DNA of 64,000 nucleotides from Bacillota bacterium (GCA_023439505.1 JAEXNR010000057.1:1-64000); one strand, 5' to 3'. Counted from the first letter of the stretch, positions 27,156 through 35,973 are shown. Numbers and translations are program-made. Notes: generated by a model from the letters alone, not told the origin.

Positions 27156-28007
27156 TCAGCCTTTTACAGCTCCCATGGCAACGCCCTTTGTAATGTGCTT
27201 GCTCAAAAATACATAAATAAGAACAATGGGTGCGGCGGTAAGGGCCATAACTGCAAATTGAACAGCATAATTTGAGGAATATAGACCGGTGAATTTCAGT
27301 ACAGAGAAAGGTAAGGTTCTCCATTTATCCGTATTTAAGTAAGTACTTGCCATCATAAATTCGTTCCAGTTGTTCAAAAATGTCATAATTGATACAGTAA
27401 CCAATGAGGTTCTTAGCATCGGCGCGATGATTACCGCAATAATACGATATATTCCGCAGCCATCCATAATTGCTGCTTCTTCAATTTCCTTTGGAATACT
27501 CTCCATAAATCCGCTGGTTAAGAACAAGCCTTGAGGCAGGGAGAAAGCAACATAGGGAATTAATAAAGCCCAGATTGTATCTGTCAACCTTATTCTATCA
27601 TATATTACATAATTCGGCAGCAAAGTTGCATGAATCGGAATCATCATTCCTAATAAAATGATATTTCTTACCGTAGAGGATAATTTCCAATGCATTCTGG
27701 TACAGGCAAAAGCCGTCATAACCGAGATAATTAACACCAATATTACTGCCAGCGTATTAATTAGTAAACTATTTTTTAGATACAGTAAAAAATGTCCGTC
27801 CACAAATGCTTTCACATAGTTGTCAAAATGAAATTGCTTAGGAATAATCAACAGACCGTTTGTAAACATATCATTACTGCTTGCAACCGAATAGTCCAAA
27901 AGCCAGACAAGGGGGAAGATCTGTACCACAGCAACTACAATCAACATGATCCAAAGCAGTGTATTTACCAAAGGAAAGCCTTTCTTTCTCGTTACGATAT
28001 CATTCAT
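27156..28007 (-). CDS. sugar ABC transporter permease, MalG type
   Basis: A 283-residue inner-membrane permease with six helices and the EAA loop EEAAIMDGCGIYRIIAVIIAP (about 190-210) that contacts the ATPase. It is the second of two permeases (CUT1 family) in the cargo operon and starts 3 bp after the first one stops. No sugar ATPase (MsmX/UgpC type) is encoded nearby, so the importer probably uses a shared housekeeping ATPase, as is common in Firmicutes. A gap of about 130 bp separates it from the kinase gene. Confidence 0.92.
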   Translation of the reverse strand: MNDIVTRKKGFPLVNTLLWIMLIVVAVVQIFPLVWLLDYSVASSNDMFTNGLLIIPKQFHFDNYVKAFVDGHFLLYLKNSLLINTLAVILVLIISVMTAFACTRMHWKLSSTVRNIILLGMMIPIHATLLPNYVIYDRIRLTDTIWALLIPYVAFSLPQGLFLTSGFMESIPKEIEEAAIMDGCGIYRIIAVIIAPMLRTSLVTVSIMTFLNNWNEFMMASTYLNTDKWRTLPFSVLKFTGLYSSNYAVQFAVMALTAAPIVLIYVFLSKHITKGVAMGAVKG

Positions 28008-28010
28008 CTC

Positions 28011-28883
28011 TTATCCTTCCTTTCGTTCTTTAAAGATTACATTTAATACCTGGGTGGCAATGATACAGATTGCTACAAATACAACACTGATCGCATTTCC
28101 ATATCCATAACGGAAGGAGGAAAATGCCTGTTTGTACAAGTAATTTGCCATAAATTGTGTTTCATTGCCGGGACCGCCGTTTGTCAACAGATACACTGTT
28201 TCCATTTGCTTTAATGCTGAAATAATAGCCAGTGTAACATTTACCTGAATGACCGGTTTCATTAACGGCAGCGTAATTTTCAGGAATGTTGTACGATTGT
28301 TAGCACCATCTATTGCTGCGGCTTCATACAAAACAGGATCTATATTCTTAATGCCTGTATAATAAATTAACATACCCCATCCAAAGCCATGCCAAATCAG
28401 AACAATAAGTACAGACCAGATGGCATTGCCCGTACCCAGCCAGTTAACACCTTTTAATCCAAACATTTTTAAAATGTTATTTAATAATCCAAAATTCGGA
28501 TTGTAGATGAACTTCCACAAATACGCAATAATCGCTACGGAAATTACGTTTGGAAGGAAATATATACTACGGAAAATTCCTTCTGCACGACCACCCAGCC
28601 GATCAAGGAAAGCTGCCATCATCATAGCCAATGGATGTTGGATGACAATAAATCCGGCAGCAAGTAACAGTGAATTACGAAGCGCATACCAAAATGCTTT
28701 GTCTTTCAATAATTCCTTAAAATTGTCAAGTCCGATGAATTGATAACTGCCTAACCCGCTGAAATTAGTAGCAGAATAATATCCGCTCAAAAATATTGGC
28801 GCCAGTATAGCAAATAAAAAGGCGATAATTCCCGGCAAGACCAGACTTAGTATGACTGCCTTATTACTATACGTTTTCTCCAT
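28011..28883 (-). CDS. sugar ABC transporter permease, MalF type
   Basis: A 290-residue permease with six helices and the EAA motif YEAAAIDGANNRTTFLKITLP. The start chosen is the ATG at 28883 (MEKTYSNKAVILSL) behind GAGGAGGGCAAC; the frame extends 22 codons upstream but without a ribosome-binding site. Together with the MalG-type permease and the lipoprotein encoded before it, it forms a CUT1 oligosaccharide importer. It lies about 90 bp downstream of the binding-protein gene. Confidence 0.92.
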   Translation of the reverse strand: MEKTYSNKAVILSLVLPGIIAFLFAILAPIFLSGYYSATNFSGLGSYQFIGLDNFKELLKDKAFWYALRNSLLLAAGFIVIQHPLAMMMAAFLDRLGGRAEGIFRSIYFLPNVISVAIIAYLWKFIYNPNFGLLNNILKMFGLKGVNWLGTGNAIWSVLIVLIWHGFGWGMLIYYTGIKNIDPVLYEAAAIDGANNRTTFLKITLPLMKPVIQVNVTLAIISALKQMETVYLLTNGGPGNETQFMANYLYKQAFSSFRYGYGNAISVVFVAICIIATQVLNVIFKERKEG

Positions 28884-28976
28884 GTTGCCCTCCTCTATTC
28901 CTTCGATTATAGATATGGCCGTCTCAGTATATTCACATGGGACGGCCACCTATAATTCATACATTATGTCGATACA

Positions 28977-30338
28977 TTATTTGCAAGCGTCTGCTAAACC
29001 TTTTACATAATCATCAGAAGAACGATTACCGATACTAAGTTCCTGGGTAAGATCCTGTGATGCTGTTTTAAACTCGGATGTTCCCATATCGCCAAGAGGT
29101 GTTCCTGACAGATTGGTTGCATTTTTTACGACGTCTGTAAACTGTTTCTGTACTTCTGTCTCTTTACCGGTTGCAAATTGTGAGAAGTCCTGAGCTGACA
29201 TACATACGCCGTTTTCCCAGGCAATTTTTGTCCACTGATCCGGTTTAAACATATAGTTTAATAATTTAATTGCTGCATCTTTCTGTGCGCCGTTTGATGT
29301 TACGGAATATCCACCGCCGTTCCATGCTGCAATATCAGATGCTGTCCCTTTACCACCTGTTACTGTAGGCATTGTGAATACTCTGATGTTATCACGTACA
29401 TTCGCAGTAATATCCTGATTTGTTGCCATACTCATATTCCAGCTGCCCATATAGTACATAGCTGCCTGAGCATTGGTAAATAAATTCTGTGCAGTACCGT
29501 AATCGGTTGTTTCAAACCCTGTCTGGAACAGTCCCTTCTTAGCGGAATCTGCCAAGATATCTGCTGCCTGCTTGAAGGTCGGATCAGAGAAGTCTGCTTT
29601 GGCAATTGCGTCATGTGTCTTAGCCATAACTCCGCTGCCATCAATCTTTTGCATTAAATCTGTGATGTAAATATATAACGGCCATTTGTCTCCGCCGTCC
29701 ATAGATACCGGAATGATTCCTTTTGCTTTGATCTGATCTGCAAGTGCCAATAATTCATCATATGTGGTTGGAACCTTCCAGCCATTATCTTCAAACATTT
29801 TAGCATTATAATAAAAACCCATTACATCTGTATTACGTGCCAAACCATATAATTTACCATCTTTTGAAAATCCGTCAAGAGATCCGTTGATAAAGCCATA
29901 ATCAGCATAATCAGCAGGATTAAGCTCTGCCAGAAGACCTGCATTCATTACCTCGTCAATAAATCCCGGCTGTCCCCATACACTTACTAAATCGGGCATT
30001 TGATTTCCGGCTGCATAAGCCTTGAATTTGGTTTTGTAAGCTTCATCGTCTAATGCTTCTACTTCGATCTTAACATTCGTGTTCTCTTTCATGTAGCTGT
30101 CGAAAATAGTCTGCTCTACAAGTCCCTGTCCGGATGTACGGTCTGGTAAATTGGAGAACACTTTGATGGTAATCGGTTGAGCGGAATTGTCGGTACCTGA
30201 ATTATCCGTTGCAGCCTTCGTTGGAGTAGTTCCGTTGGTATCACCACCATTATCTGACTTCGTGTCAGATTTCTTACATGCCGCCATAGATACGATCATT
30301 GCTAAGACAAGCATTAAGGACAATAACTTTCTTTTCAT
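28977..30338 (-). CDS. extracellular sugar-binding lipoprotein
   Basis: A 453-residue CUT1-type solute-binding protein. The N-terminus is a lipoprotein signal (MKRKLLSLMLVLAMIVSMAA followed by the lipidated Cys), then a Ser/Thr/Gly linker and the type 1 binding fold, with features such as AAMYYMGSWNMSM and the hinge region AWNGGGYSVTSNG. It should deliver oligosaccharides to the two downstream permeases. It has its own promoter upstream. The sugar cannot be read from sequence; neighbours suggest plant-glycan oligomers containing uronic acid and beta-linked sugars. Confidence 0.94.
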   Translation of the reverse strand: MKRKLLSLMLVLAMIVSMAACKKSDTKSDNGGDTNGTTPTKAATDNSGTDNSAQPITIKVFSNLPDRTSGQGLVEQTIFDSYMKENTNVKIEVEALDDEAYKTKFKAYAAGNQMPDLVSVWGQPGFIDEVMNAGLLAELNPADYADYGFINGSLDGFSKDGKLYGLARNTDVMGFYYNAKMFEDNGWKVPTTYDELLALADQIKAKGIIPVSMDGGDKWPLYIYITDLMQKIDGSGVMAKTHDAIAKADFSDPTFKQAADILADSAKKGLFQTGFETTDYGTAQNLFTNAQAAMYYMGSWNMSMATNQDITANVRDNIRVFTMPTVTGGKGTASDIAAWNGGGYSVTSNGAQKDAAIKLLNYMFKPDQWTKIAWENGVCMSAQDFSQFATGKETEVQKQFTDVVKNATNLSGTPLGDMGTSEFKTASQDLTQELSIGNRSSDDYVKGLADACK

Positions 30339-30386
30339 AATGTAATTCCTCCTTCTCTTTGAACGACTTGCCTCGTTCTATTAGGA

Positions 30387-30415
30387 AGTATACCAAAACC
30401 TGCACATATACTTAA
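30387..30415 (-). promoter_or_regulatory. promoter of the ABC importer genes
   Basis: On the minus strand TTAAGT is spaced 17 bp from TATACT, which is preceded by TGG (extended -10). The weak -35 fits activation by the AraC-type regulator of the element. Confidence 0.55.
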
Positions 30416-30480
30416 CCTAATATTTTTATAAATAGTGTAATTTTTTAGGCAATAGTCACAAGTGGTTCCGAGTTCATTCT

Positions 30481-31281
30481 TTAATTTCCGTCATTATGAC
30501 CGAATATCTCCCATTGTGACAAAGCCGGAAACGGTGATTCTTCGTCAGATTTAACTAAATCAGCAAGTTTAACCCATTCAACGGTACGTGGTGAAAAGCG
30601 AATATTCTGCTTGTCCTTCGTTTTGCTCAAATGTAGTACTTCTGTGCTTGTATCAGAAAATACTAACGTTGCCTGTTTCCAGTAATTATCATGGGGAAAA
30701 TCAGCACGCAGCAATATCATTGCCTGATCTACTGTAACCTTTCGACCGAATTCAATCATGATCTGTGCATTCGCATCTTCGTTATCTCCCCAGCTTGTAA
30801 ACGGCCATTGTCCGTGAAATGTATTATCATACCTGCCATCGATGGTATTGCGTGCGGCAAATACAGACTCATCCCGGGTTTCAACCGTTGCGCTGCAATG
30901 TGGATAATACGATGTCTCCCCTCTTTTGTCCAGTGGATTAAAGCTGAGATTTCCATATGCATTCCAGATCGCTTCCTCTATTTTTCTTACGGTAATAGTA
31001 TGCTCATTTTCCAGAAAAGCATTCGGAGGATATGCATCGTGGCTGGATCCAAGCGGAATCGGAAATTCCATGGCTTTTTCCACCAGCCATAGATTTGCCT
31101 GCGAAAGCGTTTTGTCCACTGCAACCTGAATGGCGATTGGAACTTCACTGCTTTCAATTTGAATAATGTCTCCTTGAACAAATTGCCGCTCAAATTGCAG
31201 GCAGACATCTTCATGCCCGCTAATTTCTTCTATGATCTTCTGATCACGATCTATGATACGGATTATAAATTTGACTGCCAT
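30481..31281 (-). CDS. discoidin (F5/8 C)-like carbohydrate-binding protein
   Basis: A 266-residue protein without signal peptide. The C-terminal half (about 115-266) resembles a galactose-binding/F5/8 type C-like fold: NTIDGRYDNTFHGQWPFTSWG, IEFGRKVTVDQAMILLRADFP and VEWVKLADL. The N-terminal half is unassigned. The start is the ATG at 31281 behind GAGAGGGG. It follows the alcohol dehydrogenase by 13 bp and so belongs to the cargo operon. Such intracellular discoidin-like proteins occur in glycan-use loci, sometimes as accessory domains; an enzymatic role is not excluded. Confidence 0.6.
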   Translation of the reverse strand: MAVKFIIRIIDRDQKIIEEISGHEDVCLQFERQFVQGDIIQIESSEVPIAIQVAVDKTLSQANLWLVEKAMEFPIPLGSSHDAYPPNAFLENEHTITVRKIEEAIWNAYGNLSFNPLDKRGETSYYPHCSATVETRDESVFAARNTIDGRYDNTFHGQWPFTSWGDNEDANAQIMIEFGRKVTVDQAMILLRADFPHDNYWKQATLVFSDTSTEVLHLSKTKDKQNIRFSPRTVEWVKLADLVKSDEESPFPALSQWEIFGHNDGN

Positions 31282-31294
31282 CTCTTTCCCCTCT

Positions 31295-32458
31295 CTATCT
31301 CGCCAGTTCATAGATCGACTGAATATCTTTTACATCCAGGCGCTTCATGCTGCCAAGCGGTCCGTTAATTGCAGCCTTCTTCGCCATAAGTTCAAAATTA
31401 CTGTCATCAATTCCTGCTTCGGCAAGTGTGGTTACCAATCCGATCTTTTGGAAGAATTCTTCCAGTTTAGCAATCCCTTCACCGATAATGGAATTCTCAG
31501 ACCTGCCCTCAGGGCAGATGCCAAATACCCGTTGCGCAAATTGCACGAATCGCTCCGGATGTGCATCATTTACATATTTCATCCAGGCGGGAAATATAAT
31601 TGCAAGCCCCGCTCCATGAGCGATATCATACAAGGCGCTCAGCTCATGTTCGATTCCATGGCTTGCCCAGTCATCCTGGCGTCCTTTTCCAAGCAAACCG
31701 TTATGCGCCACATTTCCCGTCCACATCACTTCCGCCCAGGCATCGTAATTGTTCTTATCCTCCAATACCAGGGGTAAATTATTGATTAATGTTTTCATGG
31801 TTGCTTCGCACAAACGATCCGTAAGATCATTGTTTTTATTGGGGACGAAGTAGCGTTCCATGACATGGGCCAGAATGTCCGCGCCTCCGGCACTGATCTG
31901 ATTCTCCGGAAGGGTATAGCAAAGCTGCGGATTTAAAATGGCAAAGTCAGGAAACATAAGATCTGTACAACAGGAACGTTTTTCTTTCGTTTTCTCATTG
32001 GTGATCACACTGCCGTCACTGCTTTCACTGCCTGCCGCAGGAATGGTTAATACAACTCCCATGGGCAGAATCTTCTCAGGCTGCTTTGGGGTGGAATAGA
32101 AATCCCACACATCTCCATCATAAGGAACTCCCACTGCAATTGCTTTTGCGGAATCAATGACACTACCGCCGCCAACGGCAAGAATAAAGTTGATTTCTTC
32201 CCTCCTGCACAGCTCAATTCCTTCCTGAACCAGAGATAGTCTTGGATTTGGTACAACTCCTCCAAGCTCCACATACTCCACTCCATTTTCTTTCAGAGAA
32301 TTAACCACCACATCATAGGTGCCTGTTGTCTTAATACTTTTTCCGCCATAATGCAGTAAAACCTTTTTGGCATATCCGGCAGTTAACTTTCCTGCTTCCT
32401 TATGTGTATCCTTACCAAAAATAATCTTTGTCGGATTAAACCATGTAAAATTATTCAT
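31295..32458 (-). CDS. iron-containing alcohol dehydrogenase (group III, YqhD/BDH-like)
   Basis: A 387-residue NAD(P)-dependent dehydrogenase. The nucleotide motif is VGGGSVIDSAKAIA (about 93-106) and the Fe-binding residues are in DILAHVMERYF and HGIEHELSALYDIAHGAGLAI. The start is the ATG at 32458 behind GGAGTAGGA; the upstream 16 codons lack a site. It may reduce an aldehyde formed in sugar breakdown or serve NAD(P)H balance. It lies in the cargo operon 130 bp downstream of the ThuA gene. Confidence 0.92.
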   Translation of the reverse strand: MNNFTWFNPTKIIFGKDTHKEAGKLTAGYAKKVLLHYGGKSIKTTGTYDVVVNSLKENGVEYVELGGVVPNPRLSLVQEGIELCRREEINFILAVGGGSVIDSAKAIAVGVPYDGDVWDFYSTPKQPEKILPMGVVLTIPAAGSESSDGSVITNEKTKEKRSCCTDLMFPDFAILNPQLCYTLPENQISAGGADILAHVMERYFVPNKNNDLTDRLCEATMKTLINNLPLVLEDKNNYDAWAEVMWTGNVAHNGLLGKGRQDDWASHGIEHELSALYDIAHGAGLAIIFPAWMKYVNDAHPERFVQFAQRVFGICPEGRSENSIIGEGIAKLEEFFQKIGLVTTLAEAGIDDSNFELMAKKAAINGPLGSMKRLDVKDIQSIYELAR

Positions 32459-32587
32459 TCCTACTCCAATCCGCCGCTCCGCGGCATGATATCTCAACAA
32501 ACGCACTCCCGTGCCCTTGCCGGTTGAAATCGCTCAGGCAGCATCTTATACTGATCCGCCACCCTGACGACATAGTTATGGTTACAA

Positions 32588-33217
32588 TTAATTTAACCAG
32601 GCAATGGTATTTTGCAGAATTTTACCAAACTGGGAATCATAAAATCCCTCTTTATTGTGCCCGCAGCACAGATAAACCATCCTGCCCTCTCCATAAGGAC
32701 GATACCAGCCCGCAGGAACTCTCTCTCCTTCAAAGTCATAGCTTAATAACAATTCTTTGTCCGTATCAGGATTCATAGCAAACTGATATGCCTCATCCGA
32801 CAGGATAAAATCAGATACGCCGGCAAAGATAGGATGTTCTGGTGCCTCGATATGATACGATATCCTGGGAAGGGTATCATATGGAGGATGTCCTGTAAAC
32901 ACTGCGCCAATCAGATCCCTGATTTCATTTCTGGCCGCCGCACTAATCCCATTATGCAGTACCAGCAAGGAACCTCCGTTTGCGGTATACGATATCACTG
33001 AGGCGGTCTCATGATCCGTAAACAAAGGCAGGTCAAACTCTGTATACATCACCAGTACGCTGCATTCCATTAATTCCTTTGGGTCAAGAATCCCCAACTC
33101 AGACGTAACAAGAACTTTACTGTCCGGCAATAGTTCTGTCAGTCTTATTGCAACACCTTCCATAGGGTGATACTTTGCATTCGGGCTTCCTAAAAATATA
33201 ACTTTCTTATTCACCAT
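32588..33217 (-). CDS. ThuA-like domain protein
   Basis: A 209-residue class I glutamine-amidotransferase-fold protein of the ThuA (trehalose utilisation-like) family, with ANGGSLLVLHNGISAA, TGHPPYDTLPRISYHI, EHPIFAG and a C-terminal YGEGRMVYLCCGHNKEGF. ThuA-type proteins are common in glycan-use loci, and work on relatives implicates some in 3-keto-glycoside chemistry, but no enzyme activity can be assigned here. Its ATG overlaps the end of the SDR-like gene upstream by 7 bp, so the two are probably translationally coupled. Confidence 0.82.
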   Translation of the reverse strand: MVNKKVIFLGSPNAKYHPMEGVAIRLTELLPDSKVLVTSELGILDPKELMECSVLVMYTEFDLPLFTDHETASVISYTANGGSLLVLHNGISAAARNEIRDLIGAVFTGHPPYDTLPRISYHIEAPEHPIFAGVSDFILSDEAYQFAMNPDTDKELLLSYDFEGERVPAGWYRPYGEGRMVYLCCGHNKEGFYDSQFGKILQNTIAWLN

Positions 33218-33870
33218 GGTACTTCTCTCCCTTCACTATCTCTCATCACCAGACGAAATTCATCGGAGTGCTGATTGCTGCCCGGATCAATACTGCGATC
33301 TTTCAGAAAATAATCCACAACACAAAAGCTGTCCTGATGCTTCCTCTCTCCCTCCTCATACCCGAAGATTCTGAAGGTATATCCTTCCGGCTGAAGTCTG
33401 TTCTTTAAAATTGCCGCCTGCATATTTCTGGCTGCCCCGATCATATGGTTCAGATAATGTTTCGTATCCCGGCATAAATTGTTGCTGGATGCAATGGAAT
33501 TAACATAGCAGATTCGTTTTCCATCACCGGCATCCATCAGAGGAAGTAATCTATGGATGAGAATCAAATTCCTGTTGATATTCTGCTCATATTTCTCAAC
33601 CGCCTGGTCCCATTCTTCCTGACTATTCCAGATGTCAACCGCAGTTATCTCTTCGTCATACCCCAGGACAAGCAGATCAATCTTTATGTGCTCCTTCAGT
33701 AATACGGATACCTGCTGATCAAAGGATTCCTTGCTGTTATTTTTAATCTCTTTCTCTATCACATTCCAACCGGATTTTTTTAGATCCCTGATGATTTGCC
33801 TGCCTACGATAGTTTCGGATCCATAGAGAAAGGCTGTATTTTTGCATTTGTCTGCTTCTAAAACGGCCAT
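33211..33870 (-). CDS. degenerate SDR-like Rossmann protein
   Basis: A 219-residue protein with an SDR-like layout (FLYGSETIVGRQIIRDL, IDLLVLGYDEE, INRNLILIHRLLPLM, ICYVNSIASS) but without the Gly-rich TGXXXGXG loop and without the catalytic YXXXK; the matching stretch reads YLNHMIGAARNMQ. It sits directly behind an intact SDR gene, overlapping it by 13 bp, so it may be a non-catalytic partner or decayed duplicate of that enzyme. Substrate and role are unknown. Confidence 0.65.
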   Translation of the reverse strand: MAVLEADKCKNTAFLYGSETIVGRQIIRDLKKSGWNVIEKEIKNNSKESFDQQVSVLLKEHIKIDLLVLGYDEEITAVDIWNSQEEWDQAVEKYEQNINRNLILIHRLLPLMDAGDGKRICYVNSIASSNNLCRDTKHYLNHMIGAARNMQAAILKNRLQPEGYTFRIFGYEEGERKHQDSFCVVDYFLKDRSIDPGSNQHSDEFRLVMRDSEGREVPW

Positions 33871-34565
33871 ATTCGTCCCTCCACATCCTGGATCATAAGT
33901 ACCTTTTCACAGCTTTGATGTCCGAGAAACTGTTTTATCGCAACTAGTGCAGACTCCTCGGCCTCAATCTCTCCATTTGCTTTTTCGTCTGCCAGCATAT
34001 AGGTCTTCATCCATCCCGGATGATAAATGCGAAAGGTAAATCCTTTCTCGTACAACTCATTATGCAATAATCTGATTCCCATATTCAGAGCGGTTTTAGA
34101 CATACAATAGCCAAAGAGATCTTTTCTATGGGCCACCCCTACACTTCCTGCTTCAGAGGATACAAAACAGAGACGCTTCTCTCCCCCCTCCATAAGCGGC
34201 AATAAGGATTTCGTGACCAGAAGGGGTCCAAGACTGTTGACATGAAAGCAGTTAACATTTCCCCTGTCGTTTACCTTTTCTCTGATATCTTGTTCCAGGG
34301 TAATAATTCCTGCATTGTTTACCACGCAGTCTATGATGTCTGTGCTTTGTGCAATGAGCTTTGCCGCATGATGGACAGAAGCACAATCAGCAACGTTTAG
34401 CGGTATTAAGATCAGCTGCTCCTTCCATTTTTCCTGCAGCATCATCAGCTGCTTCCATTCCGACATAAACTGCCCGGCATACACAATATAATTCCTCTTC
34501 AGAAATTCTTCGCATAAGCTGTATCCTAAGCCTCTGTCCGCACCTGTAATAACAACTTTTTTCAT
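33858..34565 (-). CDS. short-chain dehydrogenase/reductase
   Basis: A 235-residue classical SDR with TGADRGLGYSLCEEF at the NAD(P) loop, VVNNAGIITLEQ, CFVSSEAGSVG with the catalytic serine, and the YCMSK active-site motif. It probably oxidises or reduces a sugar or sugar acid made during glycan breakdown. Its ATG overlaps the GH105 stop (4 bp), and its end overlaps the degenerate SDR gene. The two-SDR, ThuA and GH105 set forms one operon. Confidence 0.88.
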   Translation of the reverse strand: MKKVVITGADRGLGYSLCEEFLKRNYIVYAGQFMSEWKQLMMLQEKWKEQLILIPLNVADCASVHHAAKLIAQSTDIIDCVVNNAGIITLEQDIREKVNDRGNVNCFHVNSLGPLLVTKSLLPLMEGGEKRLCFVSSEAGSVGVAHRKDLFGYCMSKTALNMGIRLLHNELYEKGFTFRIYHPGWMKTYMLADEKANGEIEAEESALVAIKQFLGHQSCEKVLMIQDVEGRIWPF

Positions 34566-35566
34566 TTTATCGCTTCCTTATATTTTTGATAAGCAGTTTC
34601 CATAAGAAGATAGAAGGCCTGTCCCTCGGGTGAAAAACCCGGTTTATCAAAGGCAGGTGCCCCGCAGACATCGTGTACGAAGCCATCCTGATCTATCTTA
34701 TCCCTGGCGGCAGCTCTTAACTTATGCCCCTGATTCACATATTCCTTTGACAGCCAACCCTGACTGATTCCTTCATAAATCATATATGCCGTCATTTGGG
34801 AACAATTTGTCTCAACGAATGTGGTGTTGTCATCTATTACATCGTAAAACAGACCATCCGGGCGCATATAAGATAATACATGTTCCAGTAAATCGATTCC
34901 CATGGTGATTAATTTCTGTCTGTCTTCCCTGTATTCTTCAGGAAGAAGGCGAAGCATTCTGGCAATTCCAGCAAGTGCCCATCCATTTCCGCTTCCCCAG
35001 TGGGCATCTCTGATATATTTCTTTTCATCATCATCCCACATATGACACATAAGATGATGCTCCTTGTCATAGAGGGCCTCCCAGTAGCCGTATAAATTCA
35101 CCATGGCCTCCTGATAGTATCCTGCCGCTGCCAGAAATGGAGGCAGCATATACATGGAATCAACCCAGAATTGATGACTCGTATTCAGATGATACAGTAC
35201 TCCCCCACTGTTTTTTGGGGCCAGCTGTAATGCCCAGTTTAAGAGCTTGTCTTTTCCTTCAATTAAAAATGGATCCCGGGTGATCGTACAAGCCATCAGT
35301 AATGCTTCTCCCGTTGCACATGGATCCGTAATCGCATCCGTCACTCCAATGGTTGCGACCCGCCCGTCAGGCATACTGCGATAAACCGCCTCCTTTGCCA
35401 TGGCAACCACAATGTGATTGTCTCCTCTTTCTAAAAATGCCTGCATGGCAACCCCCTGCTCCCAGGAATGGCGCTGCATAGACAACAAAGCCAGTACCGC
35501 CTTCTCATCCCTTACTCCGTCATTTATCATTTCATCCCTCATTTCATCCCTCATTTCATCCCTCAT
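34562..35566 (-). CDS. GH105/GH88-family unsaturated glucuronyl/rhamnogalacturonyl hydrolase
   Basis: A 334-residue (alpha/alpha)6-barrel enzyme. Typical features are RHSWEQGVAMQAFLERGD, VDSMYMLPPFLAAAG, HWGSGNGWALAGIARML and FVETNCSQMTAYMIYEGI. Such enzymes remove the terminal 4,5-unsaturated uronic acid from oligosaccharides made by lyases. No signal peptide, so cytoplasmic. The first codons are a repeat (MRDE three times) made by a 12-bp tandem repeat that also copies the Shine-Dalgarno GAGGG and ATG; any of the four ATGs from 35566 to 35530 may serve as start. It is the first cargo gene next to the right end of element A. Confidence 0.88.
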   Translation of the reverse strand: MRDEMRDEMRDEMINDGVRDEKAVLALLSMQRHSWEQGVAMQAFLERGDNHIVVAMAKEAVYRSMPDGRVATIGVTDAITDPCATGEALLMACTITRDPFLIEGKDKLLNWALQLAPKNSGGVLYHLNTSHQFWVDSMYMLPPFLAAAGYYQEAMVNLYGYWEALYDKEHHLMCHMWDDDEKKYIRDAHWGSGNGWALAGIARMLRLLPEEYREDRQKLITMGIDLLEHVLSYMRPDGLFYDVIDDNTTFVETNCSQMTAYMIYEGISQGWLSKEYVNQGHKLRAAARDKIDQDGFVHDVCGAPAFDKPGFSPEGQAFYLLMETAYQKYKEAIK

Positions 35567-35569
35567 TTC
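35529..35569 (-). repeat. 12-bp tandem repeat spanning start codons
   Basis: Three complete copies of AAATGAGGGATG (minus strand) plus a partial fourth. Each unit contains an ATG and a GAGGG that serves as Shine-Dalgarno for the next ATG. Copy-number change would not shift the frame. Confidence 0.9.
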
Positions 35570-35719
35570 TGCCTATTTACCCGGTGAAAGAATAAACAAA
35601 TCCTTTTTCCCATAGTTATCATTTTCCTATTTAATTACTATTTTACTTGCTTCATGCTGATATCAACACTGCAATTTTTTATATTTCGTGTCTATTTTTT
35701 ATATAAAATTGTGCAATAT

Positions 35720-35766
35720 GCTTAAAAGTCACATCAAGCTTTGTCTGCCACCCGGTCTGCCGCCGA
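35720..35766. other. right attachment junction of element A
   Basis: The core CCACCCGGT (35748-35756) matches the left junction. To its left is the element arm with TCACATC and TTTGTC; to its right the host gene with half-site GGTCTGCC. The region 35567-35747 has no gene and would hold the promoter of the cargo operon. Confidence 0.88.
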
Positions 35767-35957
35767 TGACAGTCTTACCCTTCACATTATCCCATGTGAA
35801 ATTTTCATCCGGATCTCTTGATACCAGGAAATTTCCTGCTCGCTGCGTCAGCTGGGCAAAGTTCACAACATAATCTTTCTCTCCCTGATTGTACACGTAA
35901 ATCGAGGCTTCAGCACCCATAAAACCGATATCACATTCTCCGGATAATACCGCCGTC
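35748..35957 (-). pseudogene. middle fragment (2 of 3) of split ABC solute-binding protein
   Basis: Seventy codons of the NMT1/SsuA-like binding protein, from TAVLSGECDIGFMGAEAS to KTVIGGRPGG, lie between elements B and A. The family motif for ligand-pocket recognition, a GECDIGFMG-type segment, is clear. On the N-terminal side it meets the core of element B at 35949-35957 and on the C-terminal side the core of element A at 35748-35756. A chimeric start at GFMGAEAS is possible but would give only a meaningless peptide. The flanking 9-bp cores allow exact in-frame fusion to the other two fragments. Confidence 0.93.
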
Positions 35958-35973
35958 GCGGTGCGTTACATTT
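35940..35973. other. left attachment junction of element B
   Basis: Core ACCGCCGTC (35949-35957) followed by the element arm GCGGTGCGTTACATTT (35958-35973). The arm is the exact reverse complement of the 16 bp at 48108-48123. Host half-site GATAATACC lies on the left. Confidence 0.92.

Larger units (their letters stand above)
20784..35751. mobile_element. Element A: 14,968-bp LSR-mediated integrative element with carbohydrate-utilisation cargo
   Basis: The boundaries are inferred from interruption of the binding-protein gene and the 9-bp core CCACCCGGT repeated at both ends. Joining the two element ends gives a symmetric attP-like site with inverted TCACATC/GATGTGA and TTGTC/GACAA arms. Joining the host flanks gives a palindromic attB-like site, GGCATACC-ACCC-GGTCTGCC with one mismatch, and restores the reading frame. 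It contains a large serine recombinase and a small upstream gene at its left end, then twelve minus-strand genes for glycoside uptake and breakdown. No relaxase, type IV secretion, replication or phage gene is visible. Confidence 0.9.

Noticed and set aside
35729..35920. Independent 63-residue gene
   Set aside because: It is the middle piece of the split binding protein; its ATG is an internal methionine and its end lies in element A.
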